A DNA stretch of 64,000 nt, taken from Streptomyces sp. BK208. Lineage in GTDB: Bacteria; Actinomycetota; Actinomycetes; Streptomycetales; Streptomycetaceae. The notes under the pieces were generated by a model. That model ran no database searches. It worked only from the letters and a program-made list of their open reading frames with translations, and was not told where the DNA came from. Location: positions 186,001-250,000 of the forward strand of contig NZ_SOAV01000006.1 of the NCBI RefSeq assembly GCF_004364245.1. The letters run 5' to 3'. Positions 43,051 through 51,054 of this stretch are shown here, one piece after another. Each line of letters starts with the position of its first letter. Positions within the stretch are counted from its first letter, which is position 1. A program made the translations under genes and the position numbers.

Positions 43051-43431
43051 ATGCCCACCCTTCCCTGGACCGCGGCGAACCGGCCGCCCCGGGCCACCGA
43101 GGTCCACGTCTTCGCCTCGCGCTTCGAGACCCGGACCCTGTGGGGAGCGATGAAGTTCCTGGCGCGCACGCCGGGCGTGTGGCGGCAGGTCGGGAGCGCG
43201 CCCGGCGCGTACGGCGCCTCGCTGAAGGCGGAACCGTTCAAGCGGACCTTCTGGACGCTGTCCGCCTGGGAGTCGCCCGAGGCCCTCAAGACCTTTGCCC
43301 GCTCCGGCGCCCACGCGCCGGCCTCCCAGGGGTTGTCGGCGCAGATGCGGGACTCGAAGTTCGCCTCCTGGCCGGCGTCGAGCGACGATCTCCCGGTGAG
43401 CTGGGCGGAGGTGCGCAGGCGCCTGACGTGA
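43051..43431 (+). CDS. Antibiotic-biosynthesis-monooxygenase-like / DUF3291-type protein
   Basis: This is 126 residues from the ATG of MPTLPWT, preceded by GAGAGGAGCACGGC. A ferredoxin-like alpha/beta dimer fold is suggested by TEVHVFASRFETRTLW, RRTFWTLSAWESPEALKTFARSGAH and the C-terminal FASWPASSDDLPVSW. Proteins of this type (DUF3291/spheroidene monooxygenase-like) may bind heme or oxidise small molecules. It is probably co-transcribed with the MFS exporter, so modification and export of the same compound is a reasonable guess. A catalytic residue cannot be named. Confidence 0.7.
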   Translation: MPTLPWTAANRPPRATEVHVFASRFETRTLWGAMKFLARTPGVWRQVGSAPGAYGASLKAEPFKRTFWTLSAWESPEALKTFARSGAHAPASQGLSAQMRDSKFASWPASSDDLPVSWAEVRRRLT

Positions 43432-43593
43432 GGTGCGCGGGCACCCCCGGGCACCCGCCGACGATGCCGCCCGGGCACGGACCGGCCGATCCGCCCGGCG
43501 ACGCCCCGGCCGACCGGCCGGGGCGTTCCGGCGTTCCGGCGTTCCCCGCCGCCCCGGGCCGCCGGCCCCGCCCCGTCTCGTAGTCTTGGGCGC

Positions 43594-44649
43594 GTGCAGG
43601 TACTCCACGACGCCCCCCTCGCCCCGCTGACCACCTTCCGGCTGGGCGGCCCCGCGACCCGGCTGATCACGGCGACCACCGACGAGGAGGTGATCGCCGC
43701 CGTCCGCGAGGCCGACGACACCGGCACCCCCCTGCTGCTCGTCGGCGGCGGATCCAACCTGGTCATCGGCGACAAGGGCTTCGACGGCACGGCCCTGCGC
43801 ATCGCCACCCGCGGCGTCCGCCTCGACGGCACGACGCTGGAACTCGCGGCCGGCGAGGTGTGGACCGACGCCGTCGCCCGGACCGTCGAGGCCGGGCTCG
43901 CCGGTGTCGAGTGCCTGGCCGGCATCCCCGGCTCGGCGGGCGCCACCCCCATCCAGAACGTGGGGGCGTACGGCCAGGAGGTCTCCGCCACGATCACCGA
44001 AGTGATCGCGTACGACCGCAGGAACCGCGAGACGGTCGCCCTCGCCAACGCCGACTGCGCCTTCGCCTACCGCCACAGCCGCTTCAAGGCCGAACCCGAC
44101 CGGTACGTCGTCCTGCGCGTCCGCTTCGAGCTGGAGGACGCCGGCGGGCTCTCCGCGCCGCTGCGCTACGCCGAGACGGCCCGTGCCCTCGGGGTCGAAC
44201 CCGGCGGCCGGGTGCCGCTGGCCGCCGCCCGCGAGACGGTGCTGAAGCTGCGCGCCGGGAAGGGCATGGTGCTGGACCCCGAGGACCACGACACCTGGTC
44301 GGCCGGGTCGTTCTTCACCAACCCGATCCTCACCGACGAGGAGTTCGCGGCCTTCCGTGCCCGGGTGGACGAGCGGCTCGGGAGCGGGATCGAGCCGCCC
44401 GCGTTCCCGGCGGGGGAGGGGCGGGTCAAGACGTCCGCGGCCTGGCTGATCGACAAGGCCGGCTTCACCAAGGGGTACGGCTCCGGCCCGGCGCGCATCT
44501 CCACCAAGCACACGCTCGCCCTCACCAACCGCGGTGAGGCGACGACGGAGGATCTGCTCGCCCTGGCCCGTGAGGTCGTCGCCGGTGTGCACGAGGTCTT
44601 CGGCGTCACGCTGGTCAACGAGCCGGTGACGGTGGGCGTCAGCCTCTAG
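43594..44649 (+). CDS. murB: UDP-N-acetylenolpyruvoylglucosamine reductase
   Basis: This 351-residue protein starts at GTG. FAD-binding: LLLVGGGSNLVIGDKGFDG and GLAGVECLAGIPGSAGATPIQN. Catalytic residues are visible in YRHSRFKAE (Arg), SAGSFFTNP (Ser proton donor) and LVNEPVTVG (Glu). It is a type I MurB. It reduces enolpyruvyl-UDP-GlcNAc to UDP-MurNAc with NADPH for peptidoglycan synthesis. The stop TAG lies inside the first unit of an 18-bp tandem repeat array that continues downstream. Confidence 0.95.
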   Translation: MQVLHDAPLAPLTTFRLGGPATRLITATTDEEVIAAVREADDTGTPLLLVGGGSNLVIGDKGFDGTALRIATRGVRLDGTTLELAAGEVWTDAVARTVEAGLAGVECLAGIPGSAGATPIQNVGAYGQEVSATITEVIAYDRRNRETVALANADCAFAYRHSRFKAEPDRYVVLRVRFELEDAGGLSAPLRYAETARALGVEPGGRVPLAAARETVLKLRAGKGMVLDPEDHDTWSAGSFFTNPILTDEEFAAFRARVDERLGSGIEPPAFPAGEGRVKTSAAWLIDKAGFTKGYGSGPARISTKHTLALTNRGEATTEDLLALAREVVAGVHEVFGVTLVNEPVTVGVSL

Positions 44650-44742
44650 GGACGCGTCGGCCTCAGGGGGCGCGTCAGACTCTATGGACGCGTCGGCCTC
44701 TGGGGACGCGTCGGCCTCTGGGGACGCCTCGGCCTCTGGGGG
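44643..44742. repeat. 18-bp tandem repeat array covering the murB stop codon
   Basis: Five and a half units of CCTCTGGGGACGCGTCGG start at 44643, 44661, 44679, 44697, 44715 and 44733. The fourth and fifth are nearly identical and the second and third are degenerate. The first unit supplies the last two codons and stop of murB, which suggests the array grew from the gene end. Confidence 0.88.
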
Positions 44743-44765
44743 CCGCGCCGCGGCGGCCCGGGGTG

Positions 44766-45398
44766 TCAGTAGGCCACGCCCACCCCCTGCTTCAGCGCGG
44801 CCGGGTCCGCGACCAGGGCCAGCATCGCGTGGGCCACGTCGGCCCGCCCGATGAGACGGCCCTTGCCGGGGAAGCCGCCCACCACCGTGCGGTACCGGCC
44901 GGTGACGGGCTTGTCCTGCAGGCGCGGCGGACGTACGACCGTCCAGTCCGTGGCGCTGCCGGCCACCTCGGCCTCCATCTCCCGCAGATCGGCGTAGACG
45001 TCCCTCAGGGCCAGCGACACGGCGCCGAGCACCCCGCGCTCCAGGAGACCCGCGCCCTCCGGCTGCGGCCCGACCGGAGCGGCGCTCACCACCAGCAGCC
45101 TGCGCACCCCCTCCGCCTCCACGGCGCCGAGCACCGTGCGCGTCAGCCGGGTGGCGATGCCGGCGTCCTTCCGGCTGCGCGCGCCGAGCCCGGACAGCAC
45201 GGCGTCCCGGCCGGCCACCGTGGGCCGGACCGCCGCCGGATCACTCAGGTCGGCGCGGAACACCTCCAGGCCCTCGCCGGTGACCGGCAGCCGCGCGGGG
45301 TCCCGGACGACCGCCGTGACCTGGTGCCCCGCGTCCAGCGCCTGCCGGACCACTTCCCGTCCGATCCCACCCGTGGCCCCGAAAACCGTCAGTCTCAT
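44766..45398 (-). CDS. NAD(P)H-binding SDR-like oxidoreductase
   Basis: This is 210 residues from the ATG of MRLTVFGATGGIG; a longer frame lacks a ribosome site. The nucleotide motif is GATGGIG with VRDPARLPV, and the family signature VVSAAPVGPQP plus WTVVRPPRLQDKPVTGRY marks the NmrA/BVR-B-like group. It is divergent from a TetR gene with two palindromic operators between, so expression is probably controlled by that regulator. The substrate is unknown. Confidence 0.88.
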   Translation of the reverse strand: MRLTVFGATGGIGREVVRQALDAGHQVTAVVRDPARLPVTGEGLEVFRADLSDPAAVRPTVAGRDAVLSGLGARSRKDAGIATRLTRTVLGAVEAEGVRRLLVVSAAPVGPQPEGAGLLERGVLGAVSLALRDVYADLREMEAEVAGSATDWTVVRPPRLQDKPVTGRYRTVVGGFPGKGRLIGRADVAHAMLALVADPAALKQGVGVAY

Positions 45399-45431
45399 GA
45401 CGTACTCCGTTCCGCTACCACACTTCGGTGG

Positions 45432-45443
45432 GTGAGTACTCAC
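45432..45443. promoter_or_regulatory. TetR operator 1 (GTGAGTACTCAC)
   Basis: A perfect 12-base palindrome lies 34 bases upstream of the SDR start. It uses the same GTGAGTA/TACTCAC core as the second operator nearer the TetR gene. Confidence 0.7.
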
Positions 45444-45461
45444 TCACCCCGGCTTCCTCTA

Positions 45462-45481
45462 GGGTGAGTAAGTACTCACCC
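45462..45481. promoter_or_regulatory. TetR operator 2 (GGGTGAGTA-AG-TACTCACCC)
   Basis: A perfect 9-bp inverted repeat with a 2-base spacer lies 27 bases before the TetR start codon. Its half-site is shared with operator 1, as expected if one regulator controls both divergent promoters. Confidence 0.75.
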
Positions 45482-45507
45482 ATTCGTCAAGCCTGCTGGG
45501 AGCCGCC

Positions 45508-46122
45508 ATGCCGTCCGGTACGCCGACCCGCGAGCGCATCCTGGACGCCGCGCACGAGCTGATGCTCAGCGTCGGCCTCGCCCGCGCCACCACCAAGGAG
45601 ATCGCCAAGGCGGCCGGCTGCTCCGAGGCCGCGCTCTACAAGCACTTCGCCGGCAAGGAGGAGCTGTTCATCCAGGTCCTCGCCGAGCGGCTGCCCCGGC
45701 TCACGCCCCTGCTCGGCTCCCTCGCCGCCGATCCCGCCCGCGGCACCCTGCGCGACAACCTCACCGACATCGCCCGCGAGGCCACCCTGTTCTACGAGCA
45801 GAGCTTCCCGATCGCCGCCTCCCTCTACGCGGAGACGCAGCTCAAGCGGCGGCACGACGACGTGCTGCGGCAGCTGGGAAGGGGGCCGCACGTGCCGATC
45901 CAGGACCTGGACGCCTACCTCCGCGCCGAACGGGACGCAGGTCGGATCCGCGCCGACGCCGACACGTTCGCCGCCGCCTCGCTCCTCCTGGGCGCCTGCG
46001 CGCAGCGCGCCTTCGCCTACGACGCCGCTCCGGACGGCGACCGGCCACCGGCGGACGCGTTCGCGCGCCGGCTCGTCACCACGCTGCTGGCCGCGATCTC
46101 CGTTGCGGACGGCCCCTCCTGA
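45508..46122 (+). CDS. TetR-family regulator of the divergent SDR gene
   Basis: This is a 204-residue protein. The DNA-binding domain RERILDAAHELMLSVGLART with EIAKAAGCSEAALYKHFAGKEELF is a textbook TetR helix-turn-helix. The C-terminal half, with acidic helices, would bind an unknown inducer. It lies head to head with the SDR gene, and two matching palindromes are in the 109-base space. This is the common arrangement for a local, autoregulated detoxification switch. Confidence 0.93.
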   Translation: MPSGTPTRERILDAAHELMLSVGLARATTKEIAKAAGCSEAALYKHFAGKEELFIQVLAERLPRLTPLLGSLAADPARGTLRDNLTDIAREATLFYEQSFPIAASLYAETQLKRRHDDVLRQLGRGPHVPIQDLDAYLRAERDAGRIRADADTFAAASLLLGACAQRAFAYDAAPDGDRPPADAFARRLVTTLLAAISVADGPS

Positions 46123-46152
46123 CCGGCACGCTCGGACCATGAGGCGTCCCCC

Positions 46153-46812
46153 ATGCGGCTGAGACTCACCGAGTTCCGCCCCCGAACGGGCCCGCGGACC
46201 CACCGTGTCGTCCAGCCGCGCACCCCCCTGCGCCACACCTCGCTCCGCGACCCGGAGGACACGTACGGCGTGCTCATCGGCGACCACGACGGGCTGAACC
46301 GGCTCGCCGGACTGTTCTCCTTCGCCGCCTGCTCACGCCACACGATCGTGCACGTCCCGCTGCGCGACGGCGTACCGCCCGACGAGGGGCGGGGCGAGCC
46401 GGTCGACCTGGTGCTGGCGCACCCGGAGGCCGGCCTGAGGCCCGGCGGATGGCCCGAGCTGCGCCGCAGGCTGGGACGCGGCACACCGCTCACCGTCCGG
46501 ACCGACGAGGCCCGCACCGCCCGCGCCCGCCTCGACCGCCCGTACGCCGCCACGACCCTGCGGCACACCACACACGCGTGCACGTACTTCCTGATCGGCG
46601 GCCGGAGCGCCTTCGCCTCCGCCGCGACCGCCTTCGCCCTGGCGGCCGGCCGGGGACCCCGGCACCCGTGCGCCGCCGAGGGCCGAGCGGCGTTCGTGAC
46701 CTGCCTGAGCGGCGAACTGGCCCCCGACCCGGGCCTGCGGCGGCATCCCGAGATCGTGATCGCCTTCAAGCCGTATCCGCCGTACGCCCACTTCAGACGG
46801 CCGGGGCGCTGA
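46153..46812 (+). CDS. Conserved-type hypothetical protein
   Basis: This 219-residue protein starts at ATG 30 bases after the TetR stop. It is rich in Arg, His and Pro, with a possible beta-rich core (TYGVLIGDHDGLNRLAGLFSFA, HTIVHVPLRDG, TYFLIGGRSAFASAATAFALAAGR). There are no signal peptide, membrane helix or known catalytic motif. Its 3' end overlaps the convergent adenosine deaminase-like gene by 20 bases. I do not recognise the family. It could be translated with the TetR gene but shows no functional link. Confidence 0.6.
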   Translation: MRLRLTEFRPRTGPRTHRVVQPRTPLRHTSLRDPEDTYGVLIGDHDGLNRLAGLFSFAACSRHTIVHVPLRDGVPPDEGRGEPVDLVLAHPEAGLRPGGWPELRRRLGRGTPLTVRTDEARTARARLDRPYAATTLRHTTHACTYFLIGGRSAFASAATAFALAAGRGPRHPCAAEGRAAFVTCLSGELAPDPGLRRHPEIVIAFKPYPPYAHFRRPGR

Positions 46813-47833
46813 GCCAGGCGTCGACGCCCGCCAGCAGTCCCTGCTTCACGTCCTCGGGTGCCGCCGAGCCGCGCACCGACTGCCGCGCCAGCTCCGCCAG
46901 CTCCGCGTCCGTGAACCCGTGGTGCTCGCGCGCGATCTCGTACTGCGCGGCCAGCCGCGCCCCGAACAGCAGCGGATCGTCCGCGCCCAGCGCCATCGGC
47001 ACCCCGGCCTCGAACAGCCTCCGCAGCGGCACGTCCTCCGGCTTCTCGTACACGCCCAGCGCCACGTTCGACGCCGGGCACACCTCGCAGGTCACCTGCC
47101 GGTCCGCCAGCCGCTTCAGCAGCCGAGCGTCCTCGGCCGCCCGCACGCCGTGCCCGATGCGGTCGGCCTCCAGGTCGTCCAGGCAGTCCCGCACCGACGC
47201 GGGGCCGGTCAGCTCGCCCCCGTGCGGCGCGGAGAGCAGGCCCCCCTCCCGGGCGATCGCGAACGCCCGGTCGAAGTCCCTGGCCATCCCGCGCCGTTCG
47301 TCGTTCGACAGCCCGAAGCCGACCACGCCCCGCTCCGCGTACCGCACCGCGAGGCGCGCCAGCGTCCGCGCGTCCAGCGGGTGCTTCATCCGGTTCGCGG
47401 CGACCAGCACCCGCATCCCGATCCCGGTGTCCCGCACGGTCGTCTCCACCGCGTCGAGGATGATCTCGAGGGCCGGGATCAGCCCGCCGAGCCGCGGCGC
47501 GTACGACGTCGGGTCGACCTGGATCTCCAGCCACCGCGAGCCGTCCCGCAGGTCCTCCTCGGCGGCTTCCCTGACCAGCCGCTGGATGTCCTCCGGCTCC
47601 TGGAGGCACGACCGCGCGGCGTCGTACAGCCGCTGGAAGCGGAACCAGCCCCGCTCGTCCGTCGCCCGCAGCTTCGGCGACTCCCCCCGGCCCAGCGCCT
47701 CGGTCAGCGTCTCGGGCAGCCGCACGCCGTGCTTGTCGGCCAGTTCCAGCAGGGTGGTGGGCCGCATCGACCCGGTGAAGTGCAGGTGGAGATGGGCCTT
47801 CGGCAGGGCAGATAGATCACGTACACGCTCCAT
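46793..47833 (-). CDS. add: Adenosine deaminase-family protein, atypical substrate site
   Basis: This is 346 residues from the ATG of MERVRDLSALPKA. Metal and catalytic motifs of the adenosine/AMP deaminase family are seen: HLHLHFTGS (metal His pair), SAPHGGELTGP (catalytic Glu), DRIGHGVRA, EVCPASN and LGADDP (Asp). Two differences from classical adenosine deaminase stand out: the substrate Asp in HLDG is Thr (HFTG), and HAGE is HGGE. So a purine nucleoside or related amine other than adenosine may be the real substrate. It sits between murB-linked genes and the aminotransferase, as in other streptomycetes. Confidence 0.85.
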   Translation of the reverse strand: MERVRDLSALPKAHLHLHFTGSMRPTTLLELADKHGVRLPETLTEALGRGESPKLRATDERGWFRFQRLYDAARSCLQEPEDIQRLVREAAEEDLRDGSRWLEIQVDPTSYAPRLGGLIPALEIILDAVETTVRDTGIGMRVLVAANRMKHPLDARTLARLAVRYAERGVVGFGLSNDERRGMARDFDRAFAIAREGGLLSAPHGGELTGPASVRDCLDDLEADRIGHGVRAAEDARLLKRLADRQVTCEVCPASNVALGVYEKPEDVPLRRLFEAGVPMALGADDPLLFGARLAAQYEIAREHHGFTDAELAELARQSVRGSAAPEDVKQGLLAGVDAWLSAPAV

Positions 47834-47907
47834 TCCGTGATCCTGCCGTACGACACGCCCGGCGGAACAGCACTTTCCCCGGACGTGGTCTTGCTCGCAC
47901 AAACAAA

Positions 47908-47941
47908 CGGGGCCACCCCTCGACGTCGAGAGGCGGCCCCG
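47908..47941 (-). terminator. Terminator of the aminotransferase gene
   Basis: CGGGGCC and GGCCCCG enclose a second palindromic arm (CCTCGA-CG-TCGAG) 16 bases past the aminotransferase stop, giving a long imperfect stem. Confidence 0.75.
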
Positions 47942-47957
47942 CAGGCGGACGCGGCGG

Positions 47958-49184
47958 TCAGTCCTGTGCCTCCGCCAGCAGCTTCTGGATCCGGCTCACG
48001 CCCTCGACGAGGTCCTCGTCCCCGAGCGCGTACGACAGCCGCAGGTAACCGGGCGTGCCGAACGCCTCACCCGGCACCACCGCGACCTCGGCCTCCTCCA
48101 GGATCAGCGCGGCCAGCTCGACCGTGTCCTGCGGACGCTTGCCGCGGATCTCCTTGCCGAGCAGCTCCTTCACCGACGGGTAGGCGTAGAACGCGCCCTC
48201 GGGCTCCGGGCACAGCACGCCGTCGATCTCGTTGAGCATCCGCACGATGGTCCGGCGGCGCCGGTCGAACGCCTCCCGCATCTTCGCCACGGCGTCCAGG
48301 TCGCCGGAGACCGCGGCCAGCGCCGCCGCCTGGGACACGTTGGACACGTTGGACGTGGCGTGCGACTGGAGGTTCGTCGCGGCCTTGACGACGTCCTTCG
48401 GGCCGATGACCCACCCGACCCGCCAGCCGGTCATCGCGTATGTCTTCGCCACGCCGTTGACCACGACGCACTTGTCCCGCAGCTCGGGCAGCAGCGCCGG
48501 CAGGGACACCGAGACGGCGTCGCCGTAGACCAGGTGCTCGTAGATCTCGTCCGTCAGCACCCACAGACCGTGCTCCACGGCCCACTGGCCGATCGCCTCG
48601 GTCTCGGCCTCGCTGTACACCGCGCCCGTCGGGTTCGACGGCGACACGAAGAGGACGACCTTGGTCTTCTCGGTGCGCGCGGCCTCCAGCTGCTCCACCG
48701 TCACCCGGTAGCCGGTCGACTCGTCGGCGACCACGTCGACGGGCACACCGCCGGCCAGCCGGATCGACTCCGGGTATGTGGTCCAGTACGGCGCCGGGAC
48801 GATGACCTCGTCGCCCGGGTCGAGGATCGCGGCGAACGCCTCGTAGATGGCCTGCTTGCCGCCGTTGGTGACGAGGATCTGCGACGGGTCGACCTCGTAG
48901 CCCGAGTCGCGCAGCGTCTTCGCGGCGATGGCGGCCTTCAGCTCGGGCAGCCCGCCGGCCGGCGTGTAGCGGTGGAACTTCGGGTTCTTGCACGCCTCGA
49001 CGGCGGCCTCGACGATGTAGTCCGGCGTCGGGAAGTCGGGCTCACCCGCGCCGAAGCCGATCACGGGACGCCCGGCGGCCTTGAGGGCCTTCGCCTTGGC
49101 GTCCACGGCGAGGGTCGCGGACTCGGAGATCGCGCCGACTCGGGCGGAGACCCGGCGCTCGGTGGGAGGGGTTGCAGCGCTCAT
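47958..49184 (-). CDS. aspC: Aspartate aminotransferase (class I/II PLP fold)
   Basis: This is 408 residues from the ATG of MSAATPPTERRVSARVGAI. The PLP lysine is K247 in NGVAKTYAMTGWRVG. Further conserved residues: N184 in SPSNPTG, D212 and Y215 in TDEIYEHLVYG, and the C-terminal Arg in YLRLSYALG. This belongs to the aspartate aminotransferase Igamma/I-beta type of actinobacteria, converting aspartate and 2-oxoglutarate to oxaloacetate and glutamate. It is divergent from tRNA-Trp and secE. Related prephenate-type activity cannot be ruled out. Confidence 0.93.
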   Translation of the reverse strand: MSAATPPTERRVSARVGAISESATLAVDAKAKALKAAGRPVIGFGAGEPDFPTPDYIVEAAVEACKNPKFHRYTPAGGLPELKAAIAAKTLRDSGYEVDPSQILVTNGGKQAIYEAFAAILDPGDEVIVPAPYWTTYPESIRLAGGVPVDVVADESTGYRVTVEQLEAARTEKTKVVLFVSPSNPTGAVYSEAETEAIGQWAVEHGLWVLTDEIYEHLVYGDAVSVSLPALLPELRDKCVVVNGVAKTYAMTGWRVGWVIGPKDVVKAATNLQSHATSNVSNVSQAAALAAVSGDLDAVAKMREAFDRRRRTIVRMLNEIDGVLCPEPEGAFYAYPSVKELLGKEIRGKRPQDTVELAALILEEAEVAVVPGEAFGTPGYLRLSYALGDEDLVEGVSRIQKLLAEAQD

Positions 49185-49308
49185 GACCCCATCGTTCCAG
49201 ACCGGAAACTTCCCGGGCACAGGGGTTTCACGGACTGAACCGGACCGGTCCAGGACCTGAACGCCAGTCCGGTGCACGCCCTGAACATCAGTCCGGGCGT
49301 CCTTTCTG

Positions 49309-49338
49309 TTCGACGCCCGGCCCGTGAGCACGTACACT
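49309..49338 (+). promoter_or_regulatory. Promoter for tRNA-Trp and the secE-nusG unit
   Basis: TTCGAC, 18 bases, TACACT is a good HrdB-type match, 86 bases before tRNA-Trp. The same TACACT -10 is used before rpoB. Confidence 0.6.
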
Positions 49339-49423
49339 CTCACCTCGTTGGCCTTCAGCGGCCCGCGGTCACCCGGTGCACACCAAGCACTTGGGCGGAT
49401 GCGGTACGTTGGGGGACGAACAA

Positions 49424-49496
49424 AGGGTCGTAGCTCAATTGGTAGAGCACTGGTCTCCAAAACCAGCGGTTGGGGGTTCAAGTCCCTCCGGCCCTG
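49424..49496 (+). tRNA. tRNA-Trp (CCA)
   Basis: The acceptor stem AGGGTCG pairs with CGGCCCT, the anticodon stem is CTGGT/ACCAG with anticodon CCA, and the T-loop is TTCAAGT. CCA is not encoded at the 3' end. The gene lies directly before secE, the conserved actinobacterial arrangement. Confidence 0.97.
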
Positions 49497-49604
49497 CTAC
49501 ACACACCATCGCCAGGATGTGTGCGCATGTACGTACAGCAATGCACCGCCGTGCGGCTCCAACCGGGCGCGGCACGGCCACGACCCGGAATCAGGTGAGG
49601 ACGA

Positions 49605-49892
49605 GTGACGGACGCCGTGGGCTCCATCGACATGCCTGATGCCCAGGACGAGGCGCCGGACTCCCAGAAGAAGTCCCGCAAGGGCGGCAAGCGAGGCAAG
49701 AAGGGCCCGCTGAAGCGGCTCGCGCTCTTCTACCGCCAGATCATCGCGGAGCTGCGCAAGGTCGTCTGGCCGAGTCGCAACCAGCTGACGACGTACACCA
49801 CCGTGGTGATCATCTTCGTGGTCATCATGATCGGCCTGGTGACTCTGATTGACTATGGCTTCTCTCACGCCGCCAAGTACGTCTTCGGCTGA
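49605..49892 (+). CDS. secE: Preprotein translocase subunit SecE
   Basis: This 95-residue protein starts at GTG after GGTGAGGACGA. The first 35 residues are a charged cytoplasmic leader (QKKSRKGGKRGKKGPLKR). The conserved amphipathic segment FYRQIIAELRKVVWPSRNQL precedes the single transmembrane helix TYTTVVIIFVVIMIGLVTLIDY. It stabilises SecY in the translocon. It is co-transcribed with tRNA-Trp and partly with nusG, although a hairpin separates secE from nusG. Confidence 0.97.
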   Translation: MTDAVGSIDMPDAQDEAPDSQKKSRKGGKRGKKGPLKRLALFYRQIIAELRKVVWPSRNQLTTYTTVVIIFVVIMIGLVTLIDYGFSHAAKYVFG

Positions 49893-49899
49893 GTCGAGA

Positions 49900-49934
49900 G
49901 CGAAGGGCGCCGAGGTACCCGGCGCCCCTTTCGC
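49900..49934 (+). terminator. Hairpin between secE and nusG
   Basis: GCGAA-GGGCGCCG and CGGCGCCC-TTCGC form an imperfect stem with a one- or two-base bulge. It could reduce read-through into nusG or stabilise the secE mRNA. Confidence 0.6.
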
Positions 49935-49972
49935 GTGTTCCACCCCTATGTATCCAGGAAGAAGCAGCCACA

Positions 49973-50875
49973 GTGTCTGACCCGAACGTGAACGACGCCA
50001 TCGAGCCGGTCGAGTCCGTCGAGGACGAGCCCGGCACCGTCGAGGGCGCCGACAACGAGGACACCGAGGCCTCCGTCGAGGCCGAGGCTGCCGACGACGC
50101 CGTCGTCGCGGAGGCGGAAGAGTCGGACGACGCGGACGAGGCGGAGTCGGACGAGGCCGCCGAGGCGGCCGACGCCGAGACCGCTGAGGTCGACGCCGAG
50201 ACCGCCGAGGCCGAGGAAGAGACCGCCGAGGTCGAGGAAGAGGCCGAGGAGCCCGACGTCGACCCGGTCGAGAAGCTCCGCCAGGAGCTGCGCGTCCTGC
50301 CCGGCGAGTGGTACGTCATCCACACCTACGCCGGTTACGAGAACCGCGTGAAGACCAACCTCGAGCAGCGCGCCGTCTCGCTCAACGTCGAGGACTACAT
50401 CTTCCAGGCCGAGGTGCCGCAGGAAGAGGTCGTCCAGATCAAGAACGGCGACCGCAAGACGATCCGCCAGAACAAGCTGCCGGGTTACGTCCTGGTCCGC
50501 ATGGACCTGACCAACGAGTCCTGGGGCGTCGTCCGCAACACCCCCGGTGTCACCGGCTTCGTGGGCAACGCCTACGACCCGTACCCGCTGACCCTGGACG
50601 AGATCGTCAAGATGCTCGCCCCGGAGGCCGAGGAGAAGGCAGCCCGCGAGGCCGCCGAGGCCGAGGGCAAGCCGGCTCCGCAGCGCAAGGTCGAGGTCCA
50701 GGTGCTGGACTTCGAGGTCGGCGACTCGGTCACCGTCACCGACGGCCCGTTCGCGACGCTGCAGGCCACGATCAACGAGATCAACGCCGACTCGAAGAAG
50801 GTCAAGGGCCTCGTCGAGATCTTCGGCCGCGAGACCCCGGTCGAGCTGAGCTTCGACCAGATCCAGAAGAACTAG
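49973..50875 (+). CDS. nusG: Transcription termination/antitermination factor NusG with acidic N-terminal extension
   Basis: This 300-residue protein starts at GTG. The conserved part begins at about residue 110 (EWYVIHTYAGYENRVKTNLE, the NGN domain), with LPGYVLVRMDLTNESWGVVR NTPGVTGFVG features, and ends in the KOW domain (VGDSVTVTDGPFATLQATINEI). The first 105 residues are made almost only of Glu, Asp, Ala, Val and Thr, an actinobacterial acidic extension with repeated AETAE and AEEE blocks. NusG couples RNA polymerase elongation with Rho and ribosomes. A terminator-like hairpin follows. Confidence 0.96.
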   Translation: MSDPNVNDAIEPVESVEDEPGTVEGADNEDTEASVEAEAADDAVVAEAEESDDADEAESDEAAEAADAETAEVDAETAEAEEETAEVEEEAEEPDVDPVEKLRQELRVLPGEWYVIHTYAGYENRVKTNLEQRAVSLNVEDYIFQAEVPQEEVVQIKNGDRKTIRQNKLPGYVLVRMDLTNESWGVVRNTPGVTGFVGNAYDPYPLTLDEIVKMLAPEAEEKAAREAAEAEGKPAPQRKVEVQVLDFEVGDSVTVTDGPFATLQATINEINADSKKVKGLVEIFGRETPVELSFDQIQKN

Positions 50876-50913
50876 TACCGCACCGGTACCTCTCTGGACG
50901 TACTGCTTCCGAC

Positions 50914-50957
50914 CAGGTCAGGCGATGCTCACGCGTCGTCTGACCTGCTCGGTTTTT
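50914..50957 (+). terminator. Intrinsic-type terminator after nusG
   Basis: CAGGTCAGGCGA pairs with TCGTCTGACCTG (one wobble), and CTCGGTTTTT follows. A rare T-run here makes this one of the more classical terminators in the window. Confidence 0.8.
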
Positions 50958-50983
50958 GGCCGCGCATCTATACCCGTTATCGT
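50956..50983 (+). promoter_or_regulatory. Possible rplK promoter
   Basis: TTGGCC, 16 bases, TATCGT lies 72 bases before the rplK start and just after the nusG terminator. Confidence 0.45.
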
Positions 50984-51054
50984 TGTGCGGTATGCCTGTG
51001 TCCGGGTAGCTCCCGAACCCAGGCAGGACCCGAACCGAAAGGACCCGGAGAGCT

